A stretch of DNA of 54,262 bases from Liquorilactobacillus mali (GTDB taxonomy: Bacteria; Bacillota; Bacilli; Lactobacillales; Lactobacillaceae): contig NZ_JQAR01000013.1 of the NCBI RefSeq assembly GCF_001437155.1, positions 1 to 54,262 on the forward strand. Direction: 5' to 3'. The translations under genes and the position numbers were made by a program. Positions 18,263-26,679 of this stretch are shown in pieces (within the stretch, counting starts at the first letter, position 1; each line of letters begins with the position of its first letter). Under the pieces are notes generated by a model. It ran no database searches, was not told where the DNA came from, and saw only the letters and a list, made by a program, of their open reading frames with translations.

Positions 18263-19435
18263 GTGCTTGATAAAATTTTTTACAAGAAACTATTGAGTAA
18301 TTCTTTTAGTATCCCAGTACGTGTAAATTATTGGGATGGAGAAAGTGAAGTTTATGGTGAAGGGACTCCAGAAGTTGAGATCACTTTTAAGGAACCTGTC
18401 CCAATTAAGGAAATAATGCGTAATGCGTCAATTGCTTTGGGAGAAGCATATATGGATGGAAGAATCCAAATTAATGGTTCTATTCAAAAGTTAGTTAAGG
18501 CAGCTTATGATTCAGCTGAAAGCTTTTTCTATAACAGCAAGTTAAAGAAGTTTTTGCCAAAACAGTCTCATTCAGAAAAAAGCAGTAAGTACGATGTTCA
18601 GAGTCACTATGATTTGGGAAATGATTTCTATAAGTTATGGTTGGACCCAACTATGACATATTCTTGTGCATATTTTGAACATCAAGATGACAGTCTGGAA
18701 CAAGCCCAGATGAATAAAGTACGCCATATTATTAGAAAACTAGATCCGCAACAAGGGAAAACATTGTTGGACATTGGATGTGGCTGGGGAACTTTGATGC
18801 TGACTGCGGCAAAGGAATTCGGCTTAAAGGTTTCAGGAATAACTTTGAGTGAAGAACAGTACAAATTTGTTAAAAAGAGAATTGCTGATGAGGGACTTGA
18901 AGATCAGGCTGAAGTATACCTTGAAGACTATCGTGAATTAAAGCATGAGCCATTTGATTATATTACTAGCGTTGGGATGTTTGAACATGTTGGCGAAGAA
19001 AATTTGGAAACATACTTCAAAACAATCGCCAAGTATTTGAGTAATGATGGTGTCGCATTAATTCATGGTATAACGAGACAGCAAGGCGGAGCATATAATG
19101 GCTGGATTAATCAATATATTTTCCCAGGTGGATATGTTCCAGGTCTGAATGAGAACTTGAAGCATATTATTGATGCTGGGATGCAAGTCTTTGATATAGA
19201 GACACTAAGACGTCATTATCAACATACACTTGAGATCTGGGATGAAAACTTCAAGAATCACTTAGATGAAATATCTGAGAAGATGGATGAAAAATTTATC
19301 CGAATGTGGGATCTATATTTGCAAGCTTGTGCCGCTTCATTTGAAGCAGGGAACATTGATTGTATCCAATACCTGATTTCTAAGGGACCAAGTGGGAAAA
19401 ATTTACCACAAACACGTGATTATATTTATGAATAG
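18263..19435 (+). CDS. cfa: Cyclopropane-fatty-acyl-phospholipid synthase
   Basis: SAM-dependent methyltransferase that adds a methylene bridge to unsaturated acyl chains of membrane phospholipids, an acid- and ethanol-stress response in lactic acid bacteria. The SAM motif [10 protein letters not shown] is at about residues 170-180, preceded by [25 protein letters not shown] (residues about 112-136, quoted in part) and followed by [10 protein letters not shown]. 390 aa is normal. The GTG start is the only reasonable one, but the GGAAGG sequence is about 15 bases away, so translation may be weak. A terminator follows. Confidence 0.95.
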   Translation: MLDKIFYKKLLSNSFSIPVRVNYWDGESEVYGEGTPEVEITFKEPVPIKEIMRNASIALGEAYMDGRIQINGSIQKLVKAAYDSAESFFYNSKLKKFLPKQSHSEKSSKYDVQSHYDLGNDFYKLWLDPTMTYSCAYFEHQDDSLEQAQMNKVRHIIRKLDPQQGKTLLDIGCGWGTLMLTAAKEFGLKVSGITLSEEQYKFVKKRIADEGLEDQAEVYLEDYRELKHEPFDYITSVGMFEHVGEENLETYFKTIAKYLSNDGVALIHGITRQQGGAYNGWINQYIFPGGYVPGLNENLKHIIDAGMQVFDIETLRRHYQHTLEIWDENFKNHLDEISEKMDEKFIRMWDLYLQACAASFEAGNIDCIQYLISKGPSGKNLPQTRDYIYE

Positions 19436-19442
19436 AGAGAGG

Positions 19443-19480
19443 GGGGACTGAGATTTTTATCACAGTCTCCTTATTTTTTT
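19443..19480 (+). terminator. Intrinsic terminator after cfa
   Basis: GGGGACTG pairs with CAGTCTCC (one G-T pair), followed by TTATTTTTTT. Confidence 0.8.
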
Positions 19481-19497
19481 GAAAGATTGGGCTGTGG

Positions 19498-19860
19498 TTA
19501 GTTACCAGTTGTCATGTTATCTTTTGCAATTTTCCTTTGATTATAGTATGTGCCCCATTCTTCCATTGACTTGATTACAGGGATTAATGTTTCTCCGAAC
19601 GCAGTTAATTTATAATCAGTTTTTGGAGGCATCACAGGATAGATAGTTTTTTCAATTACACCGTCACTTTCCAATTCTTTTAGCTGAAGAGCTAACATTC
19701 TATGAGAACAATCTTTCATGTTACGTTGCAGTTCACCGAAATGGCAGACATCATTTTTAATAAAATGGTACCAGATCACAGATTTCCATTTACCGGATAT
19801 TATTTGCAAAGTACTCTCTACAGGGCAGCCGGCCTGACAATTATAGACTTGCCGTTTCAT
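19498..19860 (-). CDS. HxlR family transcriptional regulator
   Basis: A winged-helix protein of 120 aa with the HxlR core: an N-terminal Cys pair (YNCQAGCPVE), ISGKWKSVIWYHF, FGELQRNMKDCSHRML and the wing around TIYPVMPPKTDYKLT. In Bacillus YodB/CatR/HypR, N-terminal cysteines sense quinones, diamide or aldehydes. This gene is divergent from a quinone-oxidoreductase-like gene, the classic target, so it probably represses that gene until electrophile stress oxidises the cysteines. That role is inferred from the arrangement. Confidence 0.9.
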   Translation of the reverse strand: MKRQVYNCQAGCPVESTLQIISGKWKSVIWYHFIKNDVCHFGELQRNMKDCSHRMLALQLKELESDGVIEKTIYPVMPPKTDYKLTAFGETLIPVIKSMEEWGTYYNQRKIAKDNMTTGN

Positions 19861-19891
19861 ATCAATATTCCTCCGAATTCAATTAGCGTTA

Positions 19892-20010
19892 CTTTCATAC
19901 TCATAATAATAGACCATTTAAATAATTTTCACTAGTGAAGAACTTGTTACTAGTTACTGAATTTTCAATATTGCAAGATATTGTTAATTAATTACTATAG
20001 AGTATGAAAG
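19892..20010. promoter_or_regulatory. Candidate HxlR operators in the divergent promoter region
   Basis: CTTTCATACTC (19892-19902) and its exact reverse complement GAGTATGAAAG (20000-20010) sit near the two divergent start codons. The right copy overlaps TACTATAGAGTA, a palindrome with TACT/AGTA arms like YodB-type boxes. Assignment is by pattern only. Confidence 0.4.
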
Positions 20011-20022
20011 AAGGAAATGCAG

Positions 20023-21045
20023 ATGAGACAGATGATGAAAGCGATAGGGTTAAAAAAACATTTACCAATTGATGAGGAAGAAAGTTTAATTGAATTTGAA
20101 ACATTCAAACCGGTTGCAAAGGGACATGTTAAGGTAAAGGCAGTATCCGTTAATCCTGTGGATGTTGGTGTTAGAAAAAGTGGGAATGGTATTTTAAAAA
20201 AGCCAAAGATAATTGGTTGGGATGCTGTTGGAGTTGTAGAATCTGTGGGGGAGAACGTGTCCTTGTTCAAAAAGGGAGAACTTGTTTTTTATGCGGGTTC
20301 TTTTAAACGTTCTGGCAGTAACAGTGAGTACCAATTGGTTGATGAGAGAATTGCTGGACATGCACCGCAGAAGCTGACAATAGCACAAGCTGCTGCAATG
20401 CCGTTAACGTCGTTGACTGCATGGGAAGCACTATTTGAGCAGCTTGAGATTGACCCGAATGATAAGAAAAAGAACAACGAAAAAACGATTTTGATTATTA
20501 ATGGGGCAGGCGGTGTTGGTTCTATCGCAACACAACTGGCTAGTTGGGCAGGCCTAAAGGTAATTGCAAGTGCGTCCAGACCAGAAACTATAGAGTGGGT
20601 CACACAGTTGGGAGCTGATAAAGTCGTAAATCATCGTCTAGATTTGGTACATGAGGTTAGAAAACTCGGTTGTGAATATGTGGACTACGTTTTGGAATTG
20701 AATGATTTGGATGGTCACTGGAATGAAATGGCAGAGCTGATAAAACCAAGCGGTAAAATTGCATCCATTACGGAAAATAAGCGACCCGTCAATTTACGTA
20801 AGCTAACGCAAAAAAGGGCAACATTTGTCTGGGAGTGGATGTTTACAAAGTCTTTTTATCAGACAACGGATATGATTACTCAGCATGAGATTTTAGAAAA
20901 GATCTCATCTCTATTAGATCAGGGAATTATAAAAACTACTTTAAACAAAACGTTCATACCAATCAATGGTTTAAATCTAAAAGAAGCTCACAAAGTAGTG
21001 GAGTCCAATCATATGATTGGTAAAGTCGTTGTCAGTGATGATTGA
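20023..21045 (+). CDS. Zinc-type alcohol dehydrogenase-like protein (quinone oxidoreductase family)
   Basis: MDR-superfamily NADPH-dependent oxidoreductase, 340 aa. The N-terminal GroES-like domain has SVNPVDVGVRKSG and GWDAVGVVESVG; the Rossmann domain has the nucleotide motif INGAGGVGSIATQLA. It lacks the structural-zinc cysteines, so it is a ZADH/quinone-reductase type enzyme. The ATG with AAGGAA 7 bases upstream is preferred to one six bases earlier. Divergent from an HxlR gene, it probably detoxifies quinones or reactive carbonyls. Confidence 0.88.
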   Translation: MRQMMKAIGLKKHLPIDEEESLIEFETFKPVAKGHVKVKAVSVNPVDVGVRKSGNGILKKPKIIGWDAVGVVESVGENVSLFKKGELVFYAGSFKRSGSNSEYQLVDERIAGHAPQKLTIAQAAAMPLTSLTAWEALFEQLEIDPNDKKKNNEKTILIINGAGGVGSIATQLASWAGLKVIASASRPETIEWVTQLGADKVVNHRLDLVHEVRKLGCEYVDYVLELNDLDGHWNEMAELIKPSGKIASITENKRPVNLRKLTQKRATFVWEWMFTKSFYQTTDMITQHEILEKISSLLDQGIIKTTLNKTFIPINGLNLKEAHKVVESNHMIGKVVVSDD

Positions 21046-21194
21046 AAAGTGAAAGTTTTTCGTTATGATATGTGACAGGAATGTTTTATCTAAGTAGATT
21101 CAAAGAAGATTAAATAATATGATAAGAATGGAACACATTGATATGCAATAATAGAGAAACTGATTCAGAATATAACCTTTGAATCGACTCCAAA

Positions 21195-21256
21195 ATACCC
21201 CCAAGGTAAAAGTTTTTACCTTGGGGGGTATGCCTCAGATACTGGGGCCTTTTTTA
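21195..21256 (+). terminator. Double hairpin/terminator between convergent genes
   Basis: A near-perfect hairpin (arms CCCCAAGGTAAAA and TTTTACCTTGGGG around 2 bases) is followed by CCTCAG/CTGGGG and a T run. It ends the plus-strand dehydrogenase transcript and probably also the converging SDR transcript. No gene is seen between 21046 and 21303. Confidence 0.7.
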
Positions 21257-21303
21257 TTTGTTGAAAGTAGTTCATCGATTATACGATTGTTAGATTTGAA
21301 GTA

Positions 21304-22065
21304 TTATTTTTGAACAGGTTGTCCGCTATAGATTTCAAAACCAGCGGAAACTGGGATATTTTCGCCAGTAATTGGATTGGATTCATCAGAGGCTAAGAAG
21401 TACATGACACGCGCAATATCATCAGGTTCTGCCAATTTTCCCAAGGGACTAGCCTTTTTAAAAGTGTCAATTACTGATTGAGGATTAGCTTTAAACATTG
21501 GAGTCATCGTTGGTCCTGGATTAATATTGTTGACCCTAATGCCGTATTTGCCGTAGTCAAGAGCCATTGCACGAACCAAATTGACTAAAGCTCCCTTAGC
21601 AGCATTATAGGCAGCCATGTTATAATCACCTGTCAATCCGGAAATAGATGCAGTATTGACAATTGTTCCAGCTTTTTGTTCTATCATGTCCGGTACAAAT
21701 GCTTTTGTCATCAAGTAAACAGATTTTACATCAATTGCCATGATTCTGTCCCAAGCATCTTCAGCAACTTCATGCAAGGCACCCTTGGTAAAAATACCAG
21801 CGTTATTAATAACACTATCAACTTTACCAAATAGTTGACTAGTTTTAGTCTTTAGATCTGTTACAGATGCCGCATTGGACACATCAGTTTGCTGAAAAGC
21901 AATTTGTTTTTTGGAATATTTTGATGACAATTCTTTGTATACTTTTTCACCAAGTTCTTTATTAAAGTCCGCTATCATAACATTCCAACCTTTGGACAGG
22001 AATAACTTTGATGCACTAAGCCCCATTCCTGATACACCACCTGTAATTACAACAGTTTTAGCCAT
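21304..22065 (-). CDS. SDR family oxidoreductase
   Basis: Classical short-chain dehydrogenase, 253 aa. The cofactor motif TGGVSGMG is near residue 7, followed by NNAG, catalytic Ser (NTASISGLTGD) and YxxxK (YNAAKGALV), and a C-terminal block GPTMTPMF. An Asp after the second beta strand (MIADFN) suggests NAD(H). The best guess is an acetoin/diacetyl or 3-oxo-acid/alcohol dehydrogenase; the substrate cannot be read from sequence. GGAGG precedes the ATG. It is monocistronic on the minus strand. Confidence 0.92.
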   Translation of the reverse strand: MAKTVVITGGVSGMGLSASKLFLSKGWNVMIADFNKELGEKVYKELSSKYSKKQIAFQQTDVSNAASVTDLKTKTSQLFGKVDSVINNAGIFTKGALHEVAEDAWDRIMAIDVKSVYLMTKAFVPDMIEQKAGTIVNTASISGLTGDYNMAAYNAAKGALVNLVRAMALDYGKYGIRVNNINPGPTMTPMFKANPQSVIDTFKKASPLGKLAEPDDIARVMYFLASDESNPITGENIPVSAGFEIYSGQPVQK

Positions 22066-22284
22066 TCATAACTCCTCCAATAACCAGTAATTTGTAACAT
22101 AATTAACAAGTATATTCTACACCAAACTTTATTTTAAGAACAGTTAAATGCCGTGGATTAAGATTATTTAGAGTTTTTTGCAAAGAATGTTTTGATGGAA
22201 AAGTGACACATCATTTTTTCTCTTGTCAAGTGCGATATCGATTATAAATTTTGATCATCATCCTTTTATTTCAAAACGGCTGAC

Positions 22285-23235
22285 TTAAGGAACCAACAAA
22301 ATTTTGCCGGTACTTTTTCCCGATTCTAAGTATTCATATGCTTTTTGACCTTCAGACAATGGGAACGTTGTGGGGTCACTAATTTTGATCTTACCTTCTT
22401 TTAGATATTTAAATAACCTTTGACTGCGTTTTTTCCGCTCGATTGCACTGGTCAAATAGTCCCATAAGTCCCCTGTCAAGAGACTTTTTGATTGAGTTAA
22501 TAATTTTATTGGATCGATTTTAGGTGGATTACCGCCTGACATTCCAAAAAAAATAACTTTCCCCTTGCTAGTAACAAGTGACAGACTTTGTTCCAATGTT
22601 TTTCCTATGCCATCGTAAATAGTATCAAATTTTCCATAGTAATCTTGATCCCAAGGTGTAGTTCGCAAAAAAACCTTTTTAGCTCCCTGCTGCAGGGCCA
22701 AAGACTGCTTCGCTGGTGTTGAGGTGGTCCCATATACATTCATTCCATCGCTGGTCAACATTTGAGATAGTATTTGACCAACGCCGCCACTGATACCATG
22801 GATGAATACATTGTCTCCAGGTTTATTTTTCCCAAGATCATGAGCCAGAAAATCTGCCGTTAATCCTTGTAGTCCAACAGCAGCAATTATTTTATAGTCG
22901 AGATTTGTCGGTACATTAATTGCATTTTCGGTTGGGACACTAACATATTCTGCATTGGCAAAAGGTACGTCCACAAAGAATACTTTGTCTCCTAGCTTGA
23001 AGGTGTTGACATGATTACCAACAGCGACGACTTCTCCCAGCCCCTCGTAACCGTTGATATAAGGTTGATGCTTCTCAATGTGATAAGTACCGCGACGCCG
23101 GTATATATCGGCAAAGTTTAAGCCAATGTATTTGGTTTTAACTAATAATTGGTCTGCATTTATTTGGGGAGAATCAATTTTTCCATATTTTAAAACAGAA
23201 TTATCTCCAAAATCGTTGAAGTATAGAGCTTGCAT
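22285..23235 (-). CDS. Zinc-binding dehydrogenase family protein (quinone oxidoreductase)
   Basis: MDR superfamily, QOR-type, 316 aa: GLNFADIYRRRGTYH and GYEGLGEVVAVG in the catalytic domain, and HGISGGVGQILSQML as the NADPH site. No zinc-ligand cysteines are seen. It is separate from, and only distantly similar to, the plus-strand dehydrogenase at 20 kb. It probably reduces quinones or activated double bonds. It is not obviously in an operon. Confidence 0.9.
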   Translation of the reverse strand: MQALYFNDFGDNSVLKYGKIDSPQINADQLLVKTKYIGLNFADIYRRRGTYHIEKHQPYINGYEGLGEVVAVGNHVNTFKLGDKVFFVDVPFANAEYVSVPTENAINVPTNLDYKIIAAVGLQGLTADFLAHDLGKNKPGDNVFIHGISGGVGQILSQMLTSDGMNVYGTTSTPAKQSLALQQGAKKVFLRTTPWDQDYYGKFDTIYDGIGKTLEQSLSLVTSKGKVIFFGMSGGNPPKIDPIKLLTQSKSLLTGDLWDYLTSAIERKKRSQRLFKYLKEGKIKISDPTTFPLSEGQKAYEYLESGKSTGKILLVP

Positions 23236-23319
23236 ATTGACACCTCTAACATTAAATTGTATTTAATCTTAGAATAATATGAAATTTAATAAGGTATGTT
23301 TCAAGCACATTAATTTTAC

Positions 23320-23889
23320 TTAAAACAAAGTAATAATATGTTTAACCAATCCTGCATCAAGCATGACAAAAAGTCTGATAAAAACATAAATGATTCTGCA
23401 TAATTGTGTACCCCAATGCTCAAAAATATTTTTGATAATAGGAAGTTGTCCAAAGAAATAAGCTAATGTTAAAGATATGGCGGTCAAGAAAAGAAAGTAA
23501 ATCATTGTCACTACGATGTCTGCCAATGCCATTGTTGCAAGAACTGGGACATAGACGGCTATGTTATCAGCGCCACAGCTGGCTAGGTACATGAGTAAAA
23601 CAGCGGTAATTCCCTTTTTTGAAATTGTGTTGGTTTTACTGCTATGATCTTCTTCTTTAATTCCCATATAAATTGGAATTAATCCGAGAAATCCAATAAC
23701 CCAAGCAGGAATAAGACTTTGAATTAATTGGCCGGCAAGTGCACTGATGCCAAAAATCAAAAGCATCCCCAATGCATAACCGAATAAGTTGTCCTTAAAA
23801 TTATATTTTTGAAGTAGGAATAATAAAATCACAAAGAAATCAAGATTAACTCCAATAAAGAGCATCGTGACCAGTGGCAGATTCTGCAT
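23320..23889 (-). CDS. cadD: CadD family cadmium resistance transporter
   Basis: Small membrane protein (189 aa, five to six hydrophobic segments) of the CadD family. It has the family block VNLDFFVILLFLL at the start and YLASCGADNIAVYVP in the centre with the conserved Cys. CadD lowers cytoplasmic Cd2+ in staphylococci and lactic acid bacteria. Its promoter region holds a perfect 38-bp palindrome, likely the operator of a CadC/ArsR-type repressor. There is no cadX/cadC next to it; the nearest ArsR gene (25.3 kb) is beside an MFS gene. Confidence 0.88.
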   Translation of the reverse strand: MQNLPLVTMLFIGVNLDFFVILLFLLQKYNFKDNLFGYALGMLLIFGISALAGQLIQSLIPAWVIGFLGLIPIYMGIKEEDHSSKTNTISKKGITAVLLMYLASCGADNIAVYVPVLATMALADIVVTMIYFLFLTAISLTLAYFFGQLPIIKNIFEHWGTQLCRIIYVFIRLFVMLDAGLVKHIITLF

Positions 23890-23918
23890 AAGATCTCATC
23901 CTTCCGTGAATTAAGTAA

Positions 23919-23956
23919 CATATATCGATAATAACATATGTTATTATCGATATATG
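23919..23956. promoter_or_regulatory. Perfect 38-bp palindrome upstream of cadD
   Basis: The half-site CATATATCGATAATAACAT is followed without a gap by its exact reverse complement, centred between 23937 and 23938 and about 30 bases before the cadD ATG. The ATAACATATGTTAT core resembles AT-rich ArsR/CadC operators. As RNA it could also form a hairpin. Confidence 0.65.
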
Positions 23957-24050
23957 AAATAATAAACATATCCTTATACGTAGAAGAAATGATTTTCAAA
24001 ATTATTATTTAAGTTAGTCATAGTGGCAGCGGAGATACAATTAAGCATTT

Positions 24051-25199
24051 TCATTTTTTAAAATATCCTTGATGTGCGTACAGAAGCATTGCTAAAAAAA
24101 CACCGATAACTGTAAAGGCCGATATGCCAAAAAAGCCAGGGAAATTTCTAATTAGAATTCCTCCAAAAACTCCGCCAATAGCTTCACCCAAGTACATAGA
24201 TGCATTGGATAAAGCTGACATCGTTCCTCTTGCTTTTGGTGCAGTAGCTTGAAGTGTGCTCATAAATAAAGGGAAAATAGCTCCACCAATAAAGTAAATA
24301 AACGATAAAATTACGGTAGCAATGATGGCAGAAGGCGAAAAAGGCAGAATAATATAACCAAATATAAAAAGTAGAAATTCCAGAAAAAAGGCTTTAGGTA
24401 AGGTTAGTAAGTGCACGATATGTGATCCAGTAAGGCTTCCGATAAATTGACCAAGGCCGATAATTAAGACAAAACCGCCAATAGATGCAATGGGTAATGA
24501 AAAGTTATTAGAAAACCAAGTTCCAATAAAAGAGAAGGCACAAAAATTAGCCATCTGAAATAATAAATATGAGAATAAAAGTTTCAGAGCTTGTTTATTC
24601 TTGAAGAAATTACGATAAATACTGAATGAAGTTGCCCTAGTGTTTGTTTTATCTAAGTGAGGCATATAAGTTATAACTAAAATGGTTAATATTAACGCAA
24701 TAGTGCCAACAAAAAAGAATGGGAATCGCCAAGACCAGCCAGCTAAAAAACTACCTAAAGGAACACCAATAATTTGAGCAAATGCTAATCCAGAGGTAGC
24801 GTAACCCATTACTTTTACAACCTGGTTTTTAGGAAAAATCTGGGGAATAGTGGCCCAAATTTGGGGACTAGCAGAAGCAGCAGCTACGCCCGCAATAAAG
24901 CGTGTAATTAACATTAGTGAAAAGGAATTTGCTAGGCCACATGCAGTAGTAGCCAAGGAGAAGCAAATTAAACCACTCACTAAAATCAGCTTACGATCAT
25001 GATTATCTGAAAATGGTCCGATAGTTATGGCCCCAAGCATATAACCCAGTGCATAAAAACTGACAATTAAACCAGAGAGGCAAGTAGAGATGCCATAGTT
25101 CTTTGTCAAAGTGGGAAGGAGTGGCGAAACTAAAAAGGTATCTGTTCCAATAACAAACATTACCAGGAAAAATAAAAAAGATAAACGACGATATTTCAT
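24051..25199 (-). CDS. MFS transporter (drug/H+ antiporter-like)
   Basis: Twelve hydrophobic segments over 382 aa. Motif A-like GPFSDNHDRKLIL lies between TM2 and TM3, and ARFIAGVAAASASPQIWATI-type TM4 and motif C-like glycines in TM5 (FAQIIGVPLGSFLAGW) fit DHA1-family exporters such as AraJ/YdhP. The start MKYRRLSF has GGAGGAAG 5-6 bases upstream and is preferred to one 15 codons earlier. The upstream ArsR-type gene is in the same direction and probably regulates it. The substrate is unknown. Confidence 0.88.
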   Translation of the reverse strand: MKYRRLSFLFFLVMFVIGTDTFLVSPLLPTLTKNYGISTCLSGLIVSFYALGYMLGAITIGPFSDNHDRKLILVSGLICFSLATTACGLANSFSLMLITRFIAGVAAASASPQIWATIPQIFPKNQVVKVMGYATSGLAFAQIIGVPLGSFLAGWSWRFPFFFVGTIALILTILVITYMPHLDKTNTRATSFSIYRNFFKNKQALKLLFSYLLFQMANFCAFSFIGTWFSNNFSLPIASIGGFVLIIGLGQFIGSLTGSHIVHLLTLPKAFFLEFLLFIFGYIILPFSPSAIIATVILSFIYFIGGAIFPLFMSTLQATAPKARGTMSALSNASMYLGEAIGGVFGGILIRNFPGFFGISAFTVIGVFLAMLLYAHQGYFKK

Positions 25200-25275
25200 A
25201 ACTTCCTCCAAATACAATTTTATAGTTTTATAATTATCAAACAATAGAGCAAGAAAATAAGCACAAATGTGCTCA

Positions 25276-25569
25276 TTAAAGGTGCGATAATAATCCAGGA
25301 ATTAATGTTTCAATCCAATCTTTATTCAAACTAACATATTTTTGTCGACCTTGGGTACGGGTACTGGTAATGCCAATCTCTCGCAAAGTTCGTAAATGAT
25401 AAGACATAGTTGATTTATCAATCTCTACATGCTGATTTAACTCGTTACACCCCATCTCGTGACCAACACTGTAGAGCATACAAACTATTTTATAGCGTCC
25501 CGGATCGGAAAGAGCAAAAAAGATACGTTGCTTTAATTCGGTTTTTTTATCCAATTGCTTGATATCCAT
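25276..25569 (-). CDS. ArsR family winged-helix regulator
   Basis: A 97-aa HTH protein: FFALSDPGRYKIVCML, then GCNELNQHVEIDKSTMSYHLRTLRE (about residues 37-60; recognition helix STMSYHLRTL) and a wing TRTQGRQKYVSLN. It lacks the CxCxxC of metal-sensing ArsR/CadC proteins, so it is probably not a metal sensor. It lies about 75 bases before the MFS gene and in the same direction, suggesting local control. Confidence 0.88.
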   Translation of the reverse strand: MDIKQLDKKTELKQRIFFALSDPGRYKIVCMLYSVGHEMGCNELNQHVEIDKSTMSYHLRTLREIGITSTRTQGRQKYVSLNKDWIETLIPGLLSHL

Positions 25570-25672
25570 AAAACAATCATCTCACTTCAATTAAGATTTT
25601 TCAAGACCAATAATAGTATTGAGTGCTTTGGAAGGAAGTTGAACAGATTACACTTCTTTAGAAAATTGAATG

Positions 25673-26227
25673 TTAGGAATCAATTTTTTCCCATTCCTCC
25701 CTAAGTAATGACCAGACATTTTCATCATGAAACCCATCGGCTAACAACTCATTTGCTCGAAGTGAGCCATCAAAATGAAATCCGGCTTTTTTTGCAACAC
25801 CATTACTACGGGCATTATCTACTGCCGCGTGAATTTCAACTTTATGAACGCCATAGTCTCTAAAACCAAGATCACATATTCCTGCAACAGCTCGGTGCAT
25901 GATACCATTCCCTACATACTCAGTCCCTAACCAATAACCTATATCTGCGTATTGATTTATTGTGTTAAATTTATTAAAGCTAATCATTCCTACAGGTGTA
26001 TTTTTGTACAGAATAACCGTATTCAATGAGCGCGCATTACCAAAATTTCTTAAGATGCCTGTAAGAAACTTTTCCTCTTCTTCAACACTTTTCATTCCAG
26101 GAACCCACAGCAACCAAACTTGTAGCTCTTGTCGGCTTTTTTCAATAATTTGAAAAAGAGGTTTGGCATCGATTTAGGGCCTAGGTAGCGCCAGACTTAC
26201 TTCAGAATCAATTTGGTGTATAAACAT
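25673..26227 (-). pseudogene. RimJ/RimL-type GNAT acetyltransferase, nonsense mutant
   Basis: The 3' part encodes a clear GNAT fold: VILYKNTPVGMISFN, DIGYWLGTEYVGNGIM (acetyl-CoA region), VHKVEIHAAVDNARSNGVAKK and AGFHFDGSLRANELL. The natural start is an ATG at 26227 with AAGGAG upstream, giving MFIHQIDSEVSLALPRP; codon 18 is then TAA (26176-26174), and the same frame goes on with DAKPLFQIIEKSRQEL into the intact part. The reading frame is therefore full length (about 184 codons) except for one stop. A TTG at 26113 could only give a protein lacking the first strand. Confidence 0.82.
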
Positions 26228-26402
26228 GTTTTTCTCTCCTTAAAAAGTATTAATTTCAGTGTACTTTACCGGCTGCCTAAATTTCAATTCATTTTTTTGC
26301 TCTCTGCGTAGTCTTGTCAGTTATAGCATGAAGAAACGTAATTTCGCATTTTTTCGCGATTGACAACGATTGGAATTTGGTTTTTAATAATCGTAAGAAA
26401 CT

Positions 26403-26646
26403 ATTGAGAAGAGATTCGGTTTCGTTACCTAAAAGAAAGCACCGGTAGCTGAAAAGGTGCAGGTAACGACTGATGAAAATGAACTCAAATTACTGTTGGG
26501 TGGTGCAAGCTGTTCGACCGGTGAAATCCGTTATCATTTTTGACAATCTATGTCACCGAGATTTATCAGATGATAAATGAAGAGCAAGTGGTACCACGGT
26601 CGACCCGTCTTGCACTATGAGAATAGTGTTGGGCGGCTTTTTTGTT
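26403..26646 (+). promoter_or_regulatory. T-box leader, methionine specifier (ATG), with terminator
   Basis: Stem I is visible: base TTGAG/CTCAA, a lower helix TCGGT/ACTGA and CGTTACC/GGTAACG, an AG-rich bulge, and a distal GCACC/GGTGC hairpin. The specifier loop reads GAAA-ATG-A (ATG at 26479-26481), aligned with GAAA-GGC-A of the B. subtilis glyQS leader. The T-box AAGTGGTACCACGG is at 26586-26599, with TGGT expecting an A discriminator base as in tRNA-Met. The terminator (26605-26636 plus T run) follows. It should turn the downstream gene on when tRNA-Met is uncharged. Confidence 0.85.
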
Positions 26647-26679
26647 TGTTGTTTAAAAATAAAGAAAGAAGTGTTTTTT

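Noticed and set aside
25276-25569. ArsR gene as the metal-sensing repressor of cadD
   Set aside because: No CxCxxC or similar metal ligands are seen, and it pairs by position and direction with the MFS gene.
26617-26679. N-terminal extension of the Ldh2-family gene
   Set aside because: It starts inside the T-box terminator stem and has no family similarity.
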